NCBI RefSeq assembly: GCF_900129305.1
Contig: NZ_FQVB01000020.1
Span: 23,978-87,977, forward strand
Source: Desulfacinum infernum DSM 9756
Lineage (GTDB): Bacteria; Desulfobacterota; Syntrophobacteria; Syntrophobacterales; DSM-9756
Direction: 5' to 3'
Length of the DNA: 64,000 nt
Position 1 is the stretch's first letter. Each line of letters begins with the position of its first letter. Made by a program: the position numbers and the translations under genes. The notes under the pieces were generated by a model that worked only from the letters and a program-made list of their open reading frames with translations, made no database searches and was not told the DNA's origin. Shown here one piece after another: positions 1 through 8,282 of the stretch.

Positions 1-430
1 CCAGTGCCGCCGCCAGGGCGTCGGCGAGGAGGTCTTCCGGAAAATCATCCAGGTGACGATGGTGCCTCTCCCCGACCATGACCACGGCATGGTGGGCGGA
101 AAGCGGGAAGAGGTTCGGAAACAGGACCGCTTCGCCGCGAACGATCCGCCCGCCGGGGATCAGCTCTTCGGGGTAGGCGGGCGTGGTGGTCTGCCATCTC
201 CCGTGACACAAAAAGCAGGATGCCTCCGTGGCCGCCGCCCGCTCCTCCAGATAGGCCTCGTCGGTCGGGGGAAAGAGGATCGCCGTTTTCCCCTCCAGCG
301 CCGCGTTGTAGATGCTCTGGTGACCCGTGAGCGGGTCCCGTCTCACCTCGATCACCTGCTCGTCCAGCTCACCATTTAGAAGCGGGCTGTGAAACCGTGC
401 GGTCTCTGTCCAGGTCTTCCATTCCAGCAT
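1..430 (-). CDS. GalT-like / HIT-superfamily protein, 3' part missing at window edge
   Basis: Reading the minus strand from an ATG at 430 gives an open frame of about 143 codons that runs off the left edge. Visible segments are RRDPLTGHQSIYNAALEGK (about residues 30-48), ILFPPTDEAYLEERAA, a CFLCHGRW zinc-type motif, PEELIPGGRIVRGEAVLFPN and SAHHAVVMVGERHHRHL. These resemble galactose-1-phosphate uridylyltransferase-like proteins of the HIT superfamily, where nucleotidyl transfer uses a downstream His triad that lies outside the window. A purine-rich AAGGTGG sits 8 nt before the ATG. Family membership is fairly clear, but the substrate is not: it may be a GalT-like enzyme of nucleotide or sugar-phosphate metabolism rather than true GalT. 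Confidence 0.75.
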   Translation of the reverse strand, partial: MLEWKTWTETARFHSPLLNGELDEQVIEVRRDPLTGHQSIYNAALEGKTAILFPPTDEAYLEERAAATEASCFLCHGRWQTTTPAYPEELIPGGRIVRGEAVLFPNLFPLSAHHAVVMVGERHHRHLDDFPEDLLADALAAAL

Positions 431-956
431 GGCACATCCACCTTCTGTTGAGTAGCAATCCCATCTTCTCTCTCGAACAGTCCCTTTTCGCTTCACCGTA
501 GGCCTTCGCCCAAGTGCGCACCCTGGAACAGGGTAAGAACACCCCCTTTGCCTCCACGTTCTTAAGGCAAATCGATCAGCCCAGGTAACGCCTTCCTCTT
601 CGCCACGCCCTCTACCGGCTCAGAATCAACAAGAGCAGCCAGCCGACATTTGTTGAAATATACCTCTTCTGCACCTGGACATCACGCAAGTTTTCGGCTA
701 TCAAGAGGACGAAACCGGTCTCGATTCAAAAAGGGGCAAGGCTTTCATTTTCCTTATTCCCATCGGACATCTGAAAGGTATACGCATATGGAATTGAGCC
801 GCCCTCCCCCTGCGGCTTTGCCGGGCAGGCCTGCTCTAGACCATGCCTGAACGAAGCGGCCCTTCAACCGGTTCGGTCTTTAGTATGCACCCCCACTCCC
901 AGTCCATTGCGGAATGACGCGTCCGTATACCATCCCTCCAGCCACGAGGAATCGAA
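431..956. other. Intergenic region, no gene recognised
   Basis: This gap separates the divergent GalT-like gene and the autotransporter gene. Small frames exist on both strands but none resembles a protein family or has a good ribosome binding site. The right end carries the GAGG ribosome binding site of the autotransporter (about 949-952). It presumably holds both promoters; I could not assign convincing -35/-10 pairs. Confidence 0.5.
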
Positions 957-3900
957 ATGAAAAAGAAGGTGATGCTTTGCATAACCACGTTGTTTTTGCT
1001 GCTCTTCGCGGCGCAGGTTGCAGTAGCCGACCGAACCGTTGAGGTCGAAATTCCCGACACCCAAACGAGTTACGTCAACTCCGGCACCTTGGACCTTTCC
1101 GAGTTCGACTCCTCCCTGTCCAAGATCTCCACCGTCTTTGCCGAGCCATCCGCCACTGCGCTTGATTTCTACAACCAGGCAAGTGGCATCATCCGGGCTT
1201 CGGCTACGGTGGGCTCTGCCACCTCGGATGACGTGTTCGCACAGCCCTTCGGGGTACAGATCGGCTATGAAGAAGACGATACCTACTACACCCGTAATGT
1301 CGGCACCTTTGAAAATCACGGGTGGATCAGCGCCGACGGCACGTGCGGCGACGCCAACGCGTACGCTGATATCGATGACGGCGACGAAGTGGACAACGAC
1401 GCGATCACCATCTACGGTACCGTTGAAACTTTTTTGAACACCGGTACTATCTCTGCCGTCGCCACTTCGGGATCAGCGTTGAACGGAGGAGAACTCGACC
1501 TGGATCCCGATGGGGTGGATTTCAACCTGTGGGTGAACTCTTTCGAGAACTCGGGCACCATAATGTCAACAGCCCGTTCCGGCGATGCTACAGGCTCAGA
1601 TTCCAGGTTGGATCCCGATGCAGAGGGCGTAAACTTCGACGACGGGGTCACGACTTTTAGTAATTTGACAAACGGTATCATTTCCGCGTCAGCTACTGCT
1701 GGAAACGCAACCAACGGCGGGCGCATCGACGCGGATATCAATGGTATCGACTTCAGTGACGGCGTGGTGGTGGATTCGTTCGCAAATGAGGGCACGATTT
1801 CCGCCTCCGCGACCACAGGCGGCGGGAACAACGCAACGATCTATGTGGATTCCAAAGGCATCGATTTCGATGACGGCACCGTGCACCTGTTCGCTAACAC
1901 CGGAAGCATCTCTACTTCAGCGGCTACAAATGACATGAGTAGAACATTGATCGACCTGAACTCGTATGGCATCGACTTTGAAAGCGCAACTGTGGGCACT
2001 TTTTCTAACAGCGGCACCATCTTTGCCGCCTCGACCTCGGGCAATAGCACTTCAGGCAACTCCTCGTTGCAAGCCGCTGGGCTGCTTGCCCACTCCTTTT
2101 CCAGTTTCACCAACAGCGGGGCAATTTCTGCTCTCGCCTCGGTAGGCGACTCGTTCGACCTTAGTGCTGTTTTTACTTTTACCTGGGGGACCCTGTCCTA
2201 TGACTCCGTGGGCACGTTTACAAACCGTGGTACCATCTCCGCCTCCGCCTCCACAGGCGATGCCCACAGTTCATGGGTGGAGGTGTACTCCTACGGTAGC
2301 GTCTTCTGGGATACCGTAGATACGTTCTCCAACAGCGGCATGATTTCCGCCTCGACAACCACAGGCGACGCAAACGTTTCGGAGATCTTCGCGGAGTCTG
2401 TAGGCTTAAACGTCTCCGGCACTGTAGGCACGTTCACCAACACCGGCACCATTTCAGCCTTGACGGCCGCCGGCAAAAACGGGGGTGACGGGCGCATATA
2501 TGTCGAAGCTAGTGGAGTAATAACCCATTCCCCCGTCACGTCAATGACAAATAGTGGAACGGTGGAAACCTCGTCTTTCGCCGTCGCGGGCGATAGGGTT
2601 TCGTCTCAATCGGTTGCCTTCTCAATTAATCAGGTCGACTCTTTCACCAACACGGGAACCATCCGATCTTCCGCCATTGCCGACGGATGTGCGGAGGTTT
2701 CAAATTCTGTGGAATCCTACGGAGTCGAGTCCACCCACCTTGGCGACTTTACCAATGCAGGCGACATCGATGTTTATGCAGAAGCCATCTTTTCCAACGA
2801 GAGTGAAGACGTCTCGATTGAGTCAGCCGGGGTCTTGGTTGAGGGTGCAAGAAGCGTGGAAGACTTTCTGAACACCGGCACTATTCACGTGGAAGCCTTT
2901 GCCAACGGCACCGCCGCGGCCCATCTTGAACTCTCTGCCTACGCGGCTTACCTCACGGCCCTCGGAAATTTCACCAACACCGGCACCATTCAGGTGGACG
3001 TGACGGATGGTTTCGGAGCCGATGTTATCGATACTGCGGCACTTGCCGTCAAATACAGCGATGACGCCACGGTGGTAAATCACGGTACCATGAAGGTGGC
3101 CCTGGACCTACCCTCGGACATTCAGGAGGACGCAGTGAACGCCGCCGTCTTCCAAGTGTCCGGATCCAATGTGACCCTCACCAACGATGGGTTCACCTGG
3201 GTGGAGTCCAACGTGACCGTCCCCAACCTGCGAACCCTTACCATCGCGGACAGCTCCGTGGTCACCCTGGAAGATGCCTTCGCCATCACGTTCGGAACCC
3301 CGGGCATAACCCCGGACACCCGCCCCATCTTCGTGGAGGAGGCGTCCAGCATCGACCTGAACGGCGCCACACTGATCGCGCGTGCCGACTCCAGGAACAT
3401 CCGGTTGAACGTTCCTTACTATCTCCTGCAAAGCGACGATGAAGACGGGGTACAGAACCAGTGGGGCGGCCTGGAGAAGGGCTTCACCAATTCGCAGTTT
3501 ACCGTGAACTGGTACGGGGAGGACCGGGGCACCAATTCGGCCGTCATCTTCCAGTACCAGCCCAGTCCCGATTCCATCGGGCCGGCCCTGGGCACCCTGG
3601 GAGGAAACCTGCTCATCGCCAACTTCCATCAATTGTTCGTCCTGACGGCCCCCTTCACCTCGCCCTTCTTCGCCAAGGCCGAGGAGATGCAACCGATCCT
3701 ATTGGCAGCCGGCGCCGTCAGCGACGCCAGCCCCTTTTATGGAAGGAAACTGGAGCAGAACCGCTCCTTCTGGGCCATGCCTCTCTACGCCTACGTCTCC
3801 GACAGCGGCATCGGTTTCGATTCCGAGAGCTATGGCTTAGCCCTCGGAGCCGGAGGCCAGATCACGGACGCTTTTTCCATGAACGTCTACGCCGGTGTGG

Positions 3901-4574
3901 TGGACAGCGACATCGACTACAACGTGGAGGGAGCTTCCACGGGAGACCAGGAAATCCTGCTGGGGGGTATCACCACCCAGTACCGCATGACGGACAAGTA
4001 CTACGTGCGGATGAATGCGGAAGCCTACAAGGCCGGCAACGACTACGCGGGCCGGACCGGATTCAATTACTACCTTCGCGAGACCGCCGATTACGACAGC
4101 TGGGGGGTGTCCGCGGAGGTGGTGGCCGGCGGGGTCTTCGCCGTTCGTGAGGGATGGATCTTCCCCGAGCTGGGCGTGAGCTTCGGACATCACGAAGCCG
4201 AAAGCTTCTGGACGACCGTGGAGGCCGACACCAGCTTCGAAAGACGGTATGAACCCGATGACACGAACACCTGGAAACTCATCGCAGGCCTCAACGGGCT
4301 CGTCCCCTTCGGCGGAAACAACCACTTCTACGGTCTCGTGCGCCTGGAACACGCCCTGGGGGACAACGACATCTCCGTCGTCAACTGGATCAGAGGGGAC
4401 AGCACCGCCCGCACCAAGCTGGAAAAGGACGTTGCAGCCACGACCGTCACCTCGCAGGTGGGAGTCAACCTGCGCGTGCGGGAGAATCTCAGCCTGGACC
4501 TGGGCCTGAGAACCGACTTCAACGCCGATTACGAGGCCTTTGCCGGCAAGCTTCGACTAAAATACCTGTTCTAG
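957..4574 (+). CDS. Repeat-rich autotransporter (type Va secretion), 1205 aa
   Basis: An N-terminal signal peptide (residues 1-24, ending AAQVAVA) precedes a long low-complexity passenger. The passenger, from about residue 115 to 730, is made of about 16 imperfect units with the core F-x-N-x-GTIS-A-x-A-x-x-GD, spaced roughly 35-45 residues, as expected for a beta-helix. From about residue 920 the sequence changes to alternating aromatic/polar beta-barrel strands and ends in KLRLKYLF, the C-terminal Phe expected for an outer-membrane barrel recognised by the Bam complex. The protein is therefore probably exported by Sec, inserts its barrel in the outer membrane and displays the passenger outside. 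GAGG precedes the ATG. The stop codon is TAG. No protease or adhesion catalytic motif was seen, so the passenger's function is unknown. Confidence 0.88.
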   Translation: MKKKVMLCITTLFLLLFAAQVAVADRTVEVEIPDTQTSYVNSGTLDLSEFDSSLSKISTVFAEPSATALDFYNQASGIIRASATVGSATSDDVFAQPFGVQIGYEEDDTYYTRNVGTFENHGWISADGTCGDANAYADIDDGDEVDNDAITIYGTVETFLNTGTISAVATSGSALNGGELDLDPDGVDFNLWVNSFENSGTIMSTARSGDATGSDSRLDPDAEGVNFDDGVTTFSNLTNGIISASATAGNATNGGRIDADINGIDFSDGVVVDSFANEGTISASATTGGGNNATIYVDSKGIDFDDGTVHLFANTGSISTSAATNDMSRTLIDLNSYGIDFESATVGTFSNSGTIFAASTSGNSTSGNSSLQAAGLLAHSFSSFTNSGAISALASVGDSFDLSAVFTFTWGTLSYDSVGTFTNRGTISASASTGDAHSSWVEVYSYGSVFWDTVDTFSNSGMISASTTTGDANVSEIFAESVGLNVSGTVGTFTNTGTISALTAAGKNGGDGRIYVEASGVITHSPVTSMTNSGTVETSSFAVAGDRVSSQSVAFSINQVDSFTNTGTIRSSAIADGCAEVSNSVESYGVESTHLGDFTNAGDIDVYAEAIFSNESEDVSIESAGVLVEGARSVEDFLNTGTIHVEAFANGTAAAHLELSAYAAYLTALGNFTNTGTIQVDVTDGFGADVIDTAALAVKYSDDATVVNHGTMKVALDLPSDIQEDAVNAAVFQVSGSNVTLTNDGFTWVESNVTVPNLRTLTIADSSVVTLEDAFAITFGTPGITPDTRPIFVEEASSIDLNGATLIARADSRNIRLNVPYYLLQSDDEDGVQNQWGGLEKGFTNSQFTVNWYGEDRGTNSAVIFQYQPSPDSIGPALGTLGGNLLIANFHQLFVLTAPFTSPFFAKAEEMQPILLAAGAVSDASPFYGRKLEQNRSFWAMPLYAYVSDSGIGFDSESYGLALGAGGQITDAFSMNVYAGVVDSDIDYNVEGASTGDQEILLGGITTQYRMTDKYYVRMNAEAYKAGNDYAGRTGFNYYLRETADYDSWGVSAEVVAGGVFAVREGWIFPELGVSFGHHEAESFWTTVEADTSFERRYEPDDTNTWKLIAGLNGLVPFGGNNHFYGLVRLEHALGDNDISVVNWIRGDSTARTKLEKDVAATTVTSQVGVNLRVRENLSLDLGLRTDFNADYEAFAGKLRLKYLF

Positions 4575-4921
4575 CGGCTTCCCCGGAGTGGGTTTTCAGA
4601 TCAAGATAGACGAGGATTGACACCCTGTTTGTGGCCGCGGCGCTTTGAGCCCCGCGGCTGCATTCGCTTGTATGCCGGGAGAAAGCAGCAAATGGCCGGG
4701 CCAGCAGGTTCTTCGCCCTTAACGGCCAGTTTTGGCATCACTTCAACACGGCGGCAAGAGGAGGGGCCTGCGCCTCCTTTTTGCCCGGCCGAAGGTCTTC
4801 GCGCCCGATGATCTGCCCGGCCTGCCACGAATGTTCCAAGCTTTCCGAAAGACAAGGATGGGGCAGGTGGACTTCAAACCTTAGCCGTCACGACCTGCAA
4901 GGGAAATCATTGAAAGGGAAA
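4575..4921. other. Intergenic region with one degraded palindrome arm
   Basis: No gene recognised. Positions 4648-4657 (AGCCCCGCGG) match one arm of the palindromic repeat found intact at 5399-5420 and 59837-59858, so this is probably a decayed copy. A frame extending the thioesterase upstream to 4781 lacks family similarity and was not used. Confidence 0.45.
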
Positions 4922-5338
4922 ATGACTTTCGAGGCCGTCAGAAAATTCTTCGAACGGGACAGGTTCGCGCAGTTTGTCGGATTGGAACTGGTGGACGCTT
5001 CTCCGGGGCGGGCTCTGGTTCGTCTGGCCGTTCGGGATCACCACCGGAACGGGGTGGGGCTGGTCCACGGAGCCGTGCTTTTCACCCTGGCCGATTTCGC
5101 CTTCGCCGTGGCGTCCAACTCCCACGGCCGCACCGCCCTGGGCATCAACGTCTCCATGGCCTATCATCAAGCCGCCCGCGACGGCCACTTGCTGGCCGAG
5201 GCCATGGAGATCCACAGAAACGACACACTCGCCACCTACCGGGTGGACATTCGCGATGATGCCGGCTCCCTCATCGCCACCTTCCTGGGTACGGCCTATC
5301 GAAAGAGGGAGCCTCGGCCCGGGTCGGCTGAACTTTAG
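4922..5338 (+). CDS. PaaI-type hotdog-fold thioesterase
   Basis: The 138-residue product has the length and layout of the PaaI/YdiI hotdog family: FERDRFAQFVGLELVDASPG at the N terminus, then HRNGVGLVHGAVLFTLADFA with the HGxxxxxxxD/N active-site region, then SMAYHQAARDG and a final beta-sheet TYRVDIRDDAGSLIATFLGTAYR. Such enzymes hydrolyse acyl-CoA thioesters in the cytosol; the acyl group here is unknown. The ATG at 4922 was chosen because the family match begins there; the ribosome binding site (AAAGGG) is weak. It stands alone between two repeat-bearing gaps. The stop codon is TAG, noteworthy in a Pyl-using genome. Confidence 0.8.
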   Translation: MTFEAVRKFFERDRFAQFVGLELVDASPGRALVRLAVRDHHRNGVGLVHGAVLFTLADFAFAVASNSHGRTALGINVSMAYHQAARDGHLLAEAMEIHRNDTLATYRVDIRDDAGSLIATFLGTAYRKREPRPGSAEL

Positions 5339-5711
5339 GGGCCGTCCGACAATGGCTCCCCGACTTACAAGGCCGAGGAATTTGGGTCCTCCTCGTAGCC
5401 GCGGGGCTTTAGCCCCGCGGGAAAGGACCCTGGTACCCCATGAAGCGACAGAAAATGCGCGAAGGTCCATCCAACTCCCGGAGGTTCTTCCGCAGCCCTA
5501 AAGGGCTGCCTTGCGAGAAAAGAGATCATCCGCAGCGTTCCAGGGCAGGCTCGTAAGAGCTTATCCGAGAACGCTGTTTTCCTGGGAGCGCGGGGTTTTT
5601 AGACACTTTGTCGGACACGCTCCTCCGATATCACCCTTCAACGCACTTCGAGGACGACCCCGGACGGAACACTCGTTGGATCGCCGGGCATCCTCGGGAA
5701 AGGAGAATTCC
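5339..5711. repeat. Intergenic region with two REP-like palindromes (copy A1)
   Basis: Two hairpins lie here: CCGCGGGGCT/AGCCCCGCGG at 5399-5420 with a 2-nt loop, and GCAGCCC-TAAA-GGGCTGC at 5492-5509. The same pair in the same order and orientation recurs at 59837-59858 and 59929-59946, and the spacer is partly conserved. The downstream part (about 5556-5600) also shares TTATCCGAGAACGC-like sequence with 30544 and 60000. No coding sequence recognised. Confidence 0.75.
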
Positions 5712-6035
5712 ATGATCATCCTGACCACCACCCCGCACGTGGAAGGACGCAAGATCACCCACTACCACGGCATCGTGACGGGAGAAGCCATCATGGGCGC
5801 CAACGTCTTCCGGGACTTCTTCGCCAGCATCCGGGACATCGTGGGCGGCCGGGCGGCATCCTATGAAAAGGAATTGAGCAAGGCGCGGCGCATCGCCCTG
5901 GAGGAGATGAGCGAACGGGCCCGGGAGCTGGGGGCCAACGCCGTAGTGGGAATCGACATCGACTACGAGACCATCGGATCCCAGGGCAGCATGCTCATGG
6001 TCAGCGTGAGCGGAACGGCGGTGACCTTACAGTGA
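5712..6035 (+). CDS. YbjQ / UPF0145 family putative heavy-metal-binding protein
   Basis: The 107-residue product matches the YbjQ (DUF74) family along its whole length. Recognisable segments are [62 protein letters not shown], and the closing [10 protein letters not shown] and [10 protein letters not shown]. Family members are small cytosolic pentamer-forming proteins of uncertain function, sometimes called heavy-metal binding. The start follows AAAGGAG at a good distance. The stop codon is the first element of a 7-bp-period repeat tract (6032-6073). Confidence 0.88.
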   Translation: MIILTTTPHVEGRKITHYHGIVTGEAIMGANVFRDFFASIRDIVGGRAASYEKELSKARRIALEEMSERARELGANAVVGIDIDYETIGSQGSMLMVSVSGTAVTLQ

Positions 6036-6073
6036 TCCGTAATCCGTGATGCGTGGGGTGTGGGGTGTGATGA
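6032..6073. repeat. Heptanucleotide-period tandem array, 6 units
   Basis: Read from 6032 in 7-base steps the sequence is GTGATCC, GTAATCC, GTGATGC, GTGGGGT, GTGGGGT, GTGATGA. The units are imperfect but keep strict 7-bp phase. The array begins within the last codons of the YbjQ-family gene. Confidence 0.7.
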
Positions 6074-6099
6074 GCGCCGAGTAAAGAATGTTGGGTGAT

Positions 6100-6123
6100 G
6101 GGGGCGGGCCTGCGCCCGCCCCC
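6100..6123 (-). repeat. REP-like GC palindrome downstream of the corrinoid protein gene
   Basis: GGGGGCGGGC (6100-6109) pairs with GCCCGCCCCC (6114-6123) around a 4-nt loop. It follows the end of the minus-strand methylamine operon (stop at 6143), so it may cap or terminate that transcript. No U-tract follows, so a classical terminator is uncertain. Confidence 0.6.
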
Positions 6124-6142
6124 CATTTCCAGACGAAAGGAT

Positions 6143-6790
6143 TCAATTGGTCGCCAGGAGCTGCTTTGCCACCACCACGGCCGCTCCGGCGTCCTCGGCG
6201 AATCCGTCGGCGCCGATCTTCTTCGCCCACCGTTCGGTAACGGGCGCTCCGCCCACCATGGTCTTGAAGCGGCCCTTGAGGCCCGCCTTCTTCAGGGCCT
6301 CTTCCAGCTTCTGCTGGGCGGGCATGGTGGTGGTCAACAGGGCGCTGGTGCCGATGATGTGCGCGTTGAACTTGTCCGCCTCCTCGATGAGCCGGTCCGT
6401 GGGCACGTCCCGGCCCAGGTCCAGCACCTCGAAGCCGTTGGCCTTCAAGAGCGCCACCACGATGGTCTTGCCGATATCGTGCACGTCGCCTTCCACCGTG
6501 CCGATGACGAACCGGCCCCGGCCCTCCTGGGCGTTTCCTTCCGGAATGGCGGCGTTGATGATGTCCGTGGCCGCCTGCATGGCCTTGGCACTCATGATGA
6601 GCTCCGGCAAAAAGAGCTTTCCGGCTCCGAACATCTCGCCCACCTGGTTGATCCCGGGAACGAACGCCTGGTTGATCAGAACCAGAGGCTCGATGCCCTC
6701 CGCCAGCCCTTGGCGCGCCAGCTCCTCCGCCTTCTTGGCGTCTCCGCGAACCACGGCGTCCACGGACGCCTGAAACAGCGCTTCGCTCAT
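6143..6790 (-). CDS. mttC: Methylamine corrinoid protein (MtbC/MttC type)
   Basis: The 215-residue cytosolic protein carries the methyl group on a cobalamin-type cofactor between a methylamine methyltransferase and a second methyltransferase. The N-terminal four-helix cap (residues 1-90, FVPGINQVGEMFGAGKLFLP) precedes a Rossmann B12 domain with the base-off/His-on motif EGDVHDIGK, the GTSALLTTTM loop and GGAPV near the C terminus. AGGAGG lies upstream of the ATG. It is the last gene of the run mttB homologue-mttB-mtbB-corrinoid protein and the only corrinoid protein in the window, so it probably serves all three methyltransferases. Choosing mttC over mtbC is arbitrary from sequence. Confidence 0.92.
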   Translation of the reverse strand: MSEALFQASVDAVVRGDAKKAEELARQGLAEGIEPLVLINQAFVPGINQVGEMFGAGKLFLPELIMSAKAMQAATDIINAAIPEGNAQEGRGRFVIGTVEGDVHDIGKTIVVALLKANGFEVLDLGRDVPTDRLIEEADKFNAHIIGTSALLTTTMPAQQKLEEALKKAGLKGRFKTMVGGAPVTERWAKKIGADGFAEDAGAAVVVAKQLLATN

Positions 6791-6852
6791 GAAATTCCTC
6801 CTGCCTCCTCATCGTCGGCGCCGCCCGCCCGTCGGACGGCGCCCTTCCCTGC

Positions 6853-8259
6853 TCAAATGCCCAGTTGAGACCGAAACAGCTGCACGGACCGGATGGGCAC
6901 GCCCAGAAGTTCCGCAATACGCCATTTGGCCCGTATGCCCTTGGGGCTTCCCGCAATCGAGGTGACCGTGCCGAGGCCCAGGTCCTTCCTGATCTCGCGC
7001 ATGATCTCTTCGTCGGTCAGCTCGAAGACGTCCACCCCCAGCTTTTCCGCCACATACCGCTTGGCTTCGTGGATCTTCATGCGACGGGTGAGCTGCATCC
7101 ACGCCACCAGATCTCCGGCAGTGCGGATGCCGCCCATGCACGAAGCCATGATATGGGCGGTGTGCATCCCCAAAGGATCCCCCACGCCTATCTACAACCC
7201 GTCGGCTTTGCCGATCTGCACCAGCGCCTTGGACACCCGGGTGACCGCATCGATGGGGGGCTGCTCCATCATGGGAACCCCGCACACGCCCATGCCCACA
7301 TTGGCATGAACCGGAATGGACGAAGCTTCCGAAGCGGCCTTGACGAAGGTCACCGCCCGAGCCAGGTTCCAGGCCACCGATTCGGTGGTGGCCGTACTCA
7401 CCGCCACGCCGTAGATGTCCACACCGGCGGCTTCCGCCACCTTCACCTGCTCATGGGGGTAGAGCCCCGCCAGGCGTCGCCCCTGGTATTCCACACCGCC
7501 GTGCATCCCCAGAACGAACTCCCCCGCCCCGCCCATGATAATGGGAAGGTCCGGCAGGTCCTTCTTCAGTTCTTCCACGGCCTGGAGCGCCGCCAGGTAG
7601 TCGGCGTCCCCCGCCGAACCGCACGTGTCGAAGTTGAGCCCTTCCAGGCCCACTTCGGCCAGGCGCCGGCCCACGAAGACCAGGTCCCTTCGCAGATGCT
7701 CGCAGGCCTCCTCCTGGGCCGCCCGCGCCTCGTCGATCTTCCCGAGAGGCATCAGCTCCGCCGCGTTGGCACACGGCCCGTCGGGCTGGAAGTACAGGCC
7801 CATGTTGGGCTGGGCGCCGTAGAGAAACGGCGCCGTGGTCACCTGGGAGATGTTGTAGTAGTCGTTGGCTTCGAAGTTGATGATGGGCTTGACGGGCTTG
7901 TAGCTGTAGTCGCTGTGGCCCATGGAGGTGGTGTCCGCCCCGCAGGCCCGCTCATAGGTGAGCACCGCCTGCAGGCGGCTCAGGGGCGCTCCCACCCCTC
8001 CTCCGTCCTGGCCGGAATAGAAGCTCATGGAACAGCCGTCGTCGGTGACGATCACCTCACGGCCCGGCTCCACGCTCACGATCCGGCCCGGCTCCGCCAG
8101 GATGGCGAACAGCTCCTCCTGTTCCGCCTCGGTCAGCTCCGGAACCCCGGCGCGGCGGGCCGCCTCGGCCGTCCCCCGCCGGATGTCGTCCCGGATCTCC
8201 TGGGCGTCCATGGCGAGCCGCTCTCCGTCCCCCATGCGGGTCAGGATTTTTTGACTCAT
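6853..8259 (-). CDS. mtbB: Dimethylamine methyltransferase with in-frame UAG (pyrrolysine)
   Basis: Transfers a methyl group from dimethylamine to the cognate corrinoid protein. Two open frames in the same phase are joined by TAG at 7192-7194: residues 1-355 upstream (ending QIGKADGL) and 112 after (starting IGVGDPLGMHTAHIM). Reading the UAG as pyrrolysine gives 468 residues with Pyl at position 356, matching the length and Pyl position known for archaeal MtbB. Segments such as DDGCSMSFYSGQDGGGVGAP and GGAGEFVLGMHGGVEYQ fit the family. The true stop is TGA. It lies 23 nt after mttB and is followed by the corrinoid protein gene. A plain caller would split it into two genes; the surrounding pyl genes and tRNA-Pyl show it is intact. 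Confidence 0.95.
7192..7194 (-). other. In-frame UAG codon of mtbB, read as pyrrolysine (residue 356)
   Basis: The amber codon sits between codons for GKADGL and IGVGDP. Similarity to dimethylamine methyltransferases continues on both sides without a gap, and a complete pyrrolysine system is encoded 10-15 kb away. Confidence 0.93.
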
Positions 8260-8282
8260 CGGGCTCTCCGTCTCCTTCCCCT

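Noticed and set aside
3108..3692. Long minus-strand frame inside the autotransporter
   Set aside because: Shadow of the repeat-rich coding strand; no family similarity and no ribosome binding site.
4572..4574. Pyrrolysine codon at the autotransporter end
   Set aside because: The protein ends in the Phe expected of an outer-membrane barrel, so TAG is a true stop.
7192..8259. Separate truncated gene ending at 7192
   Set aside because: It is the first 355 codons of mtbB; the UAG is decoded as pyrrolysine.
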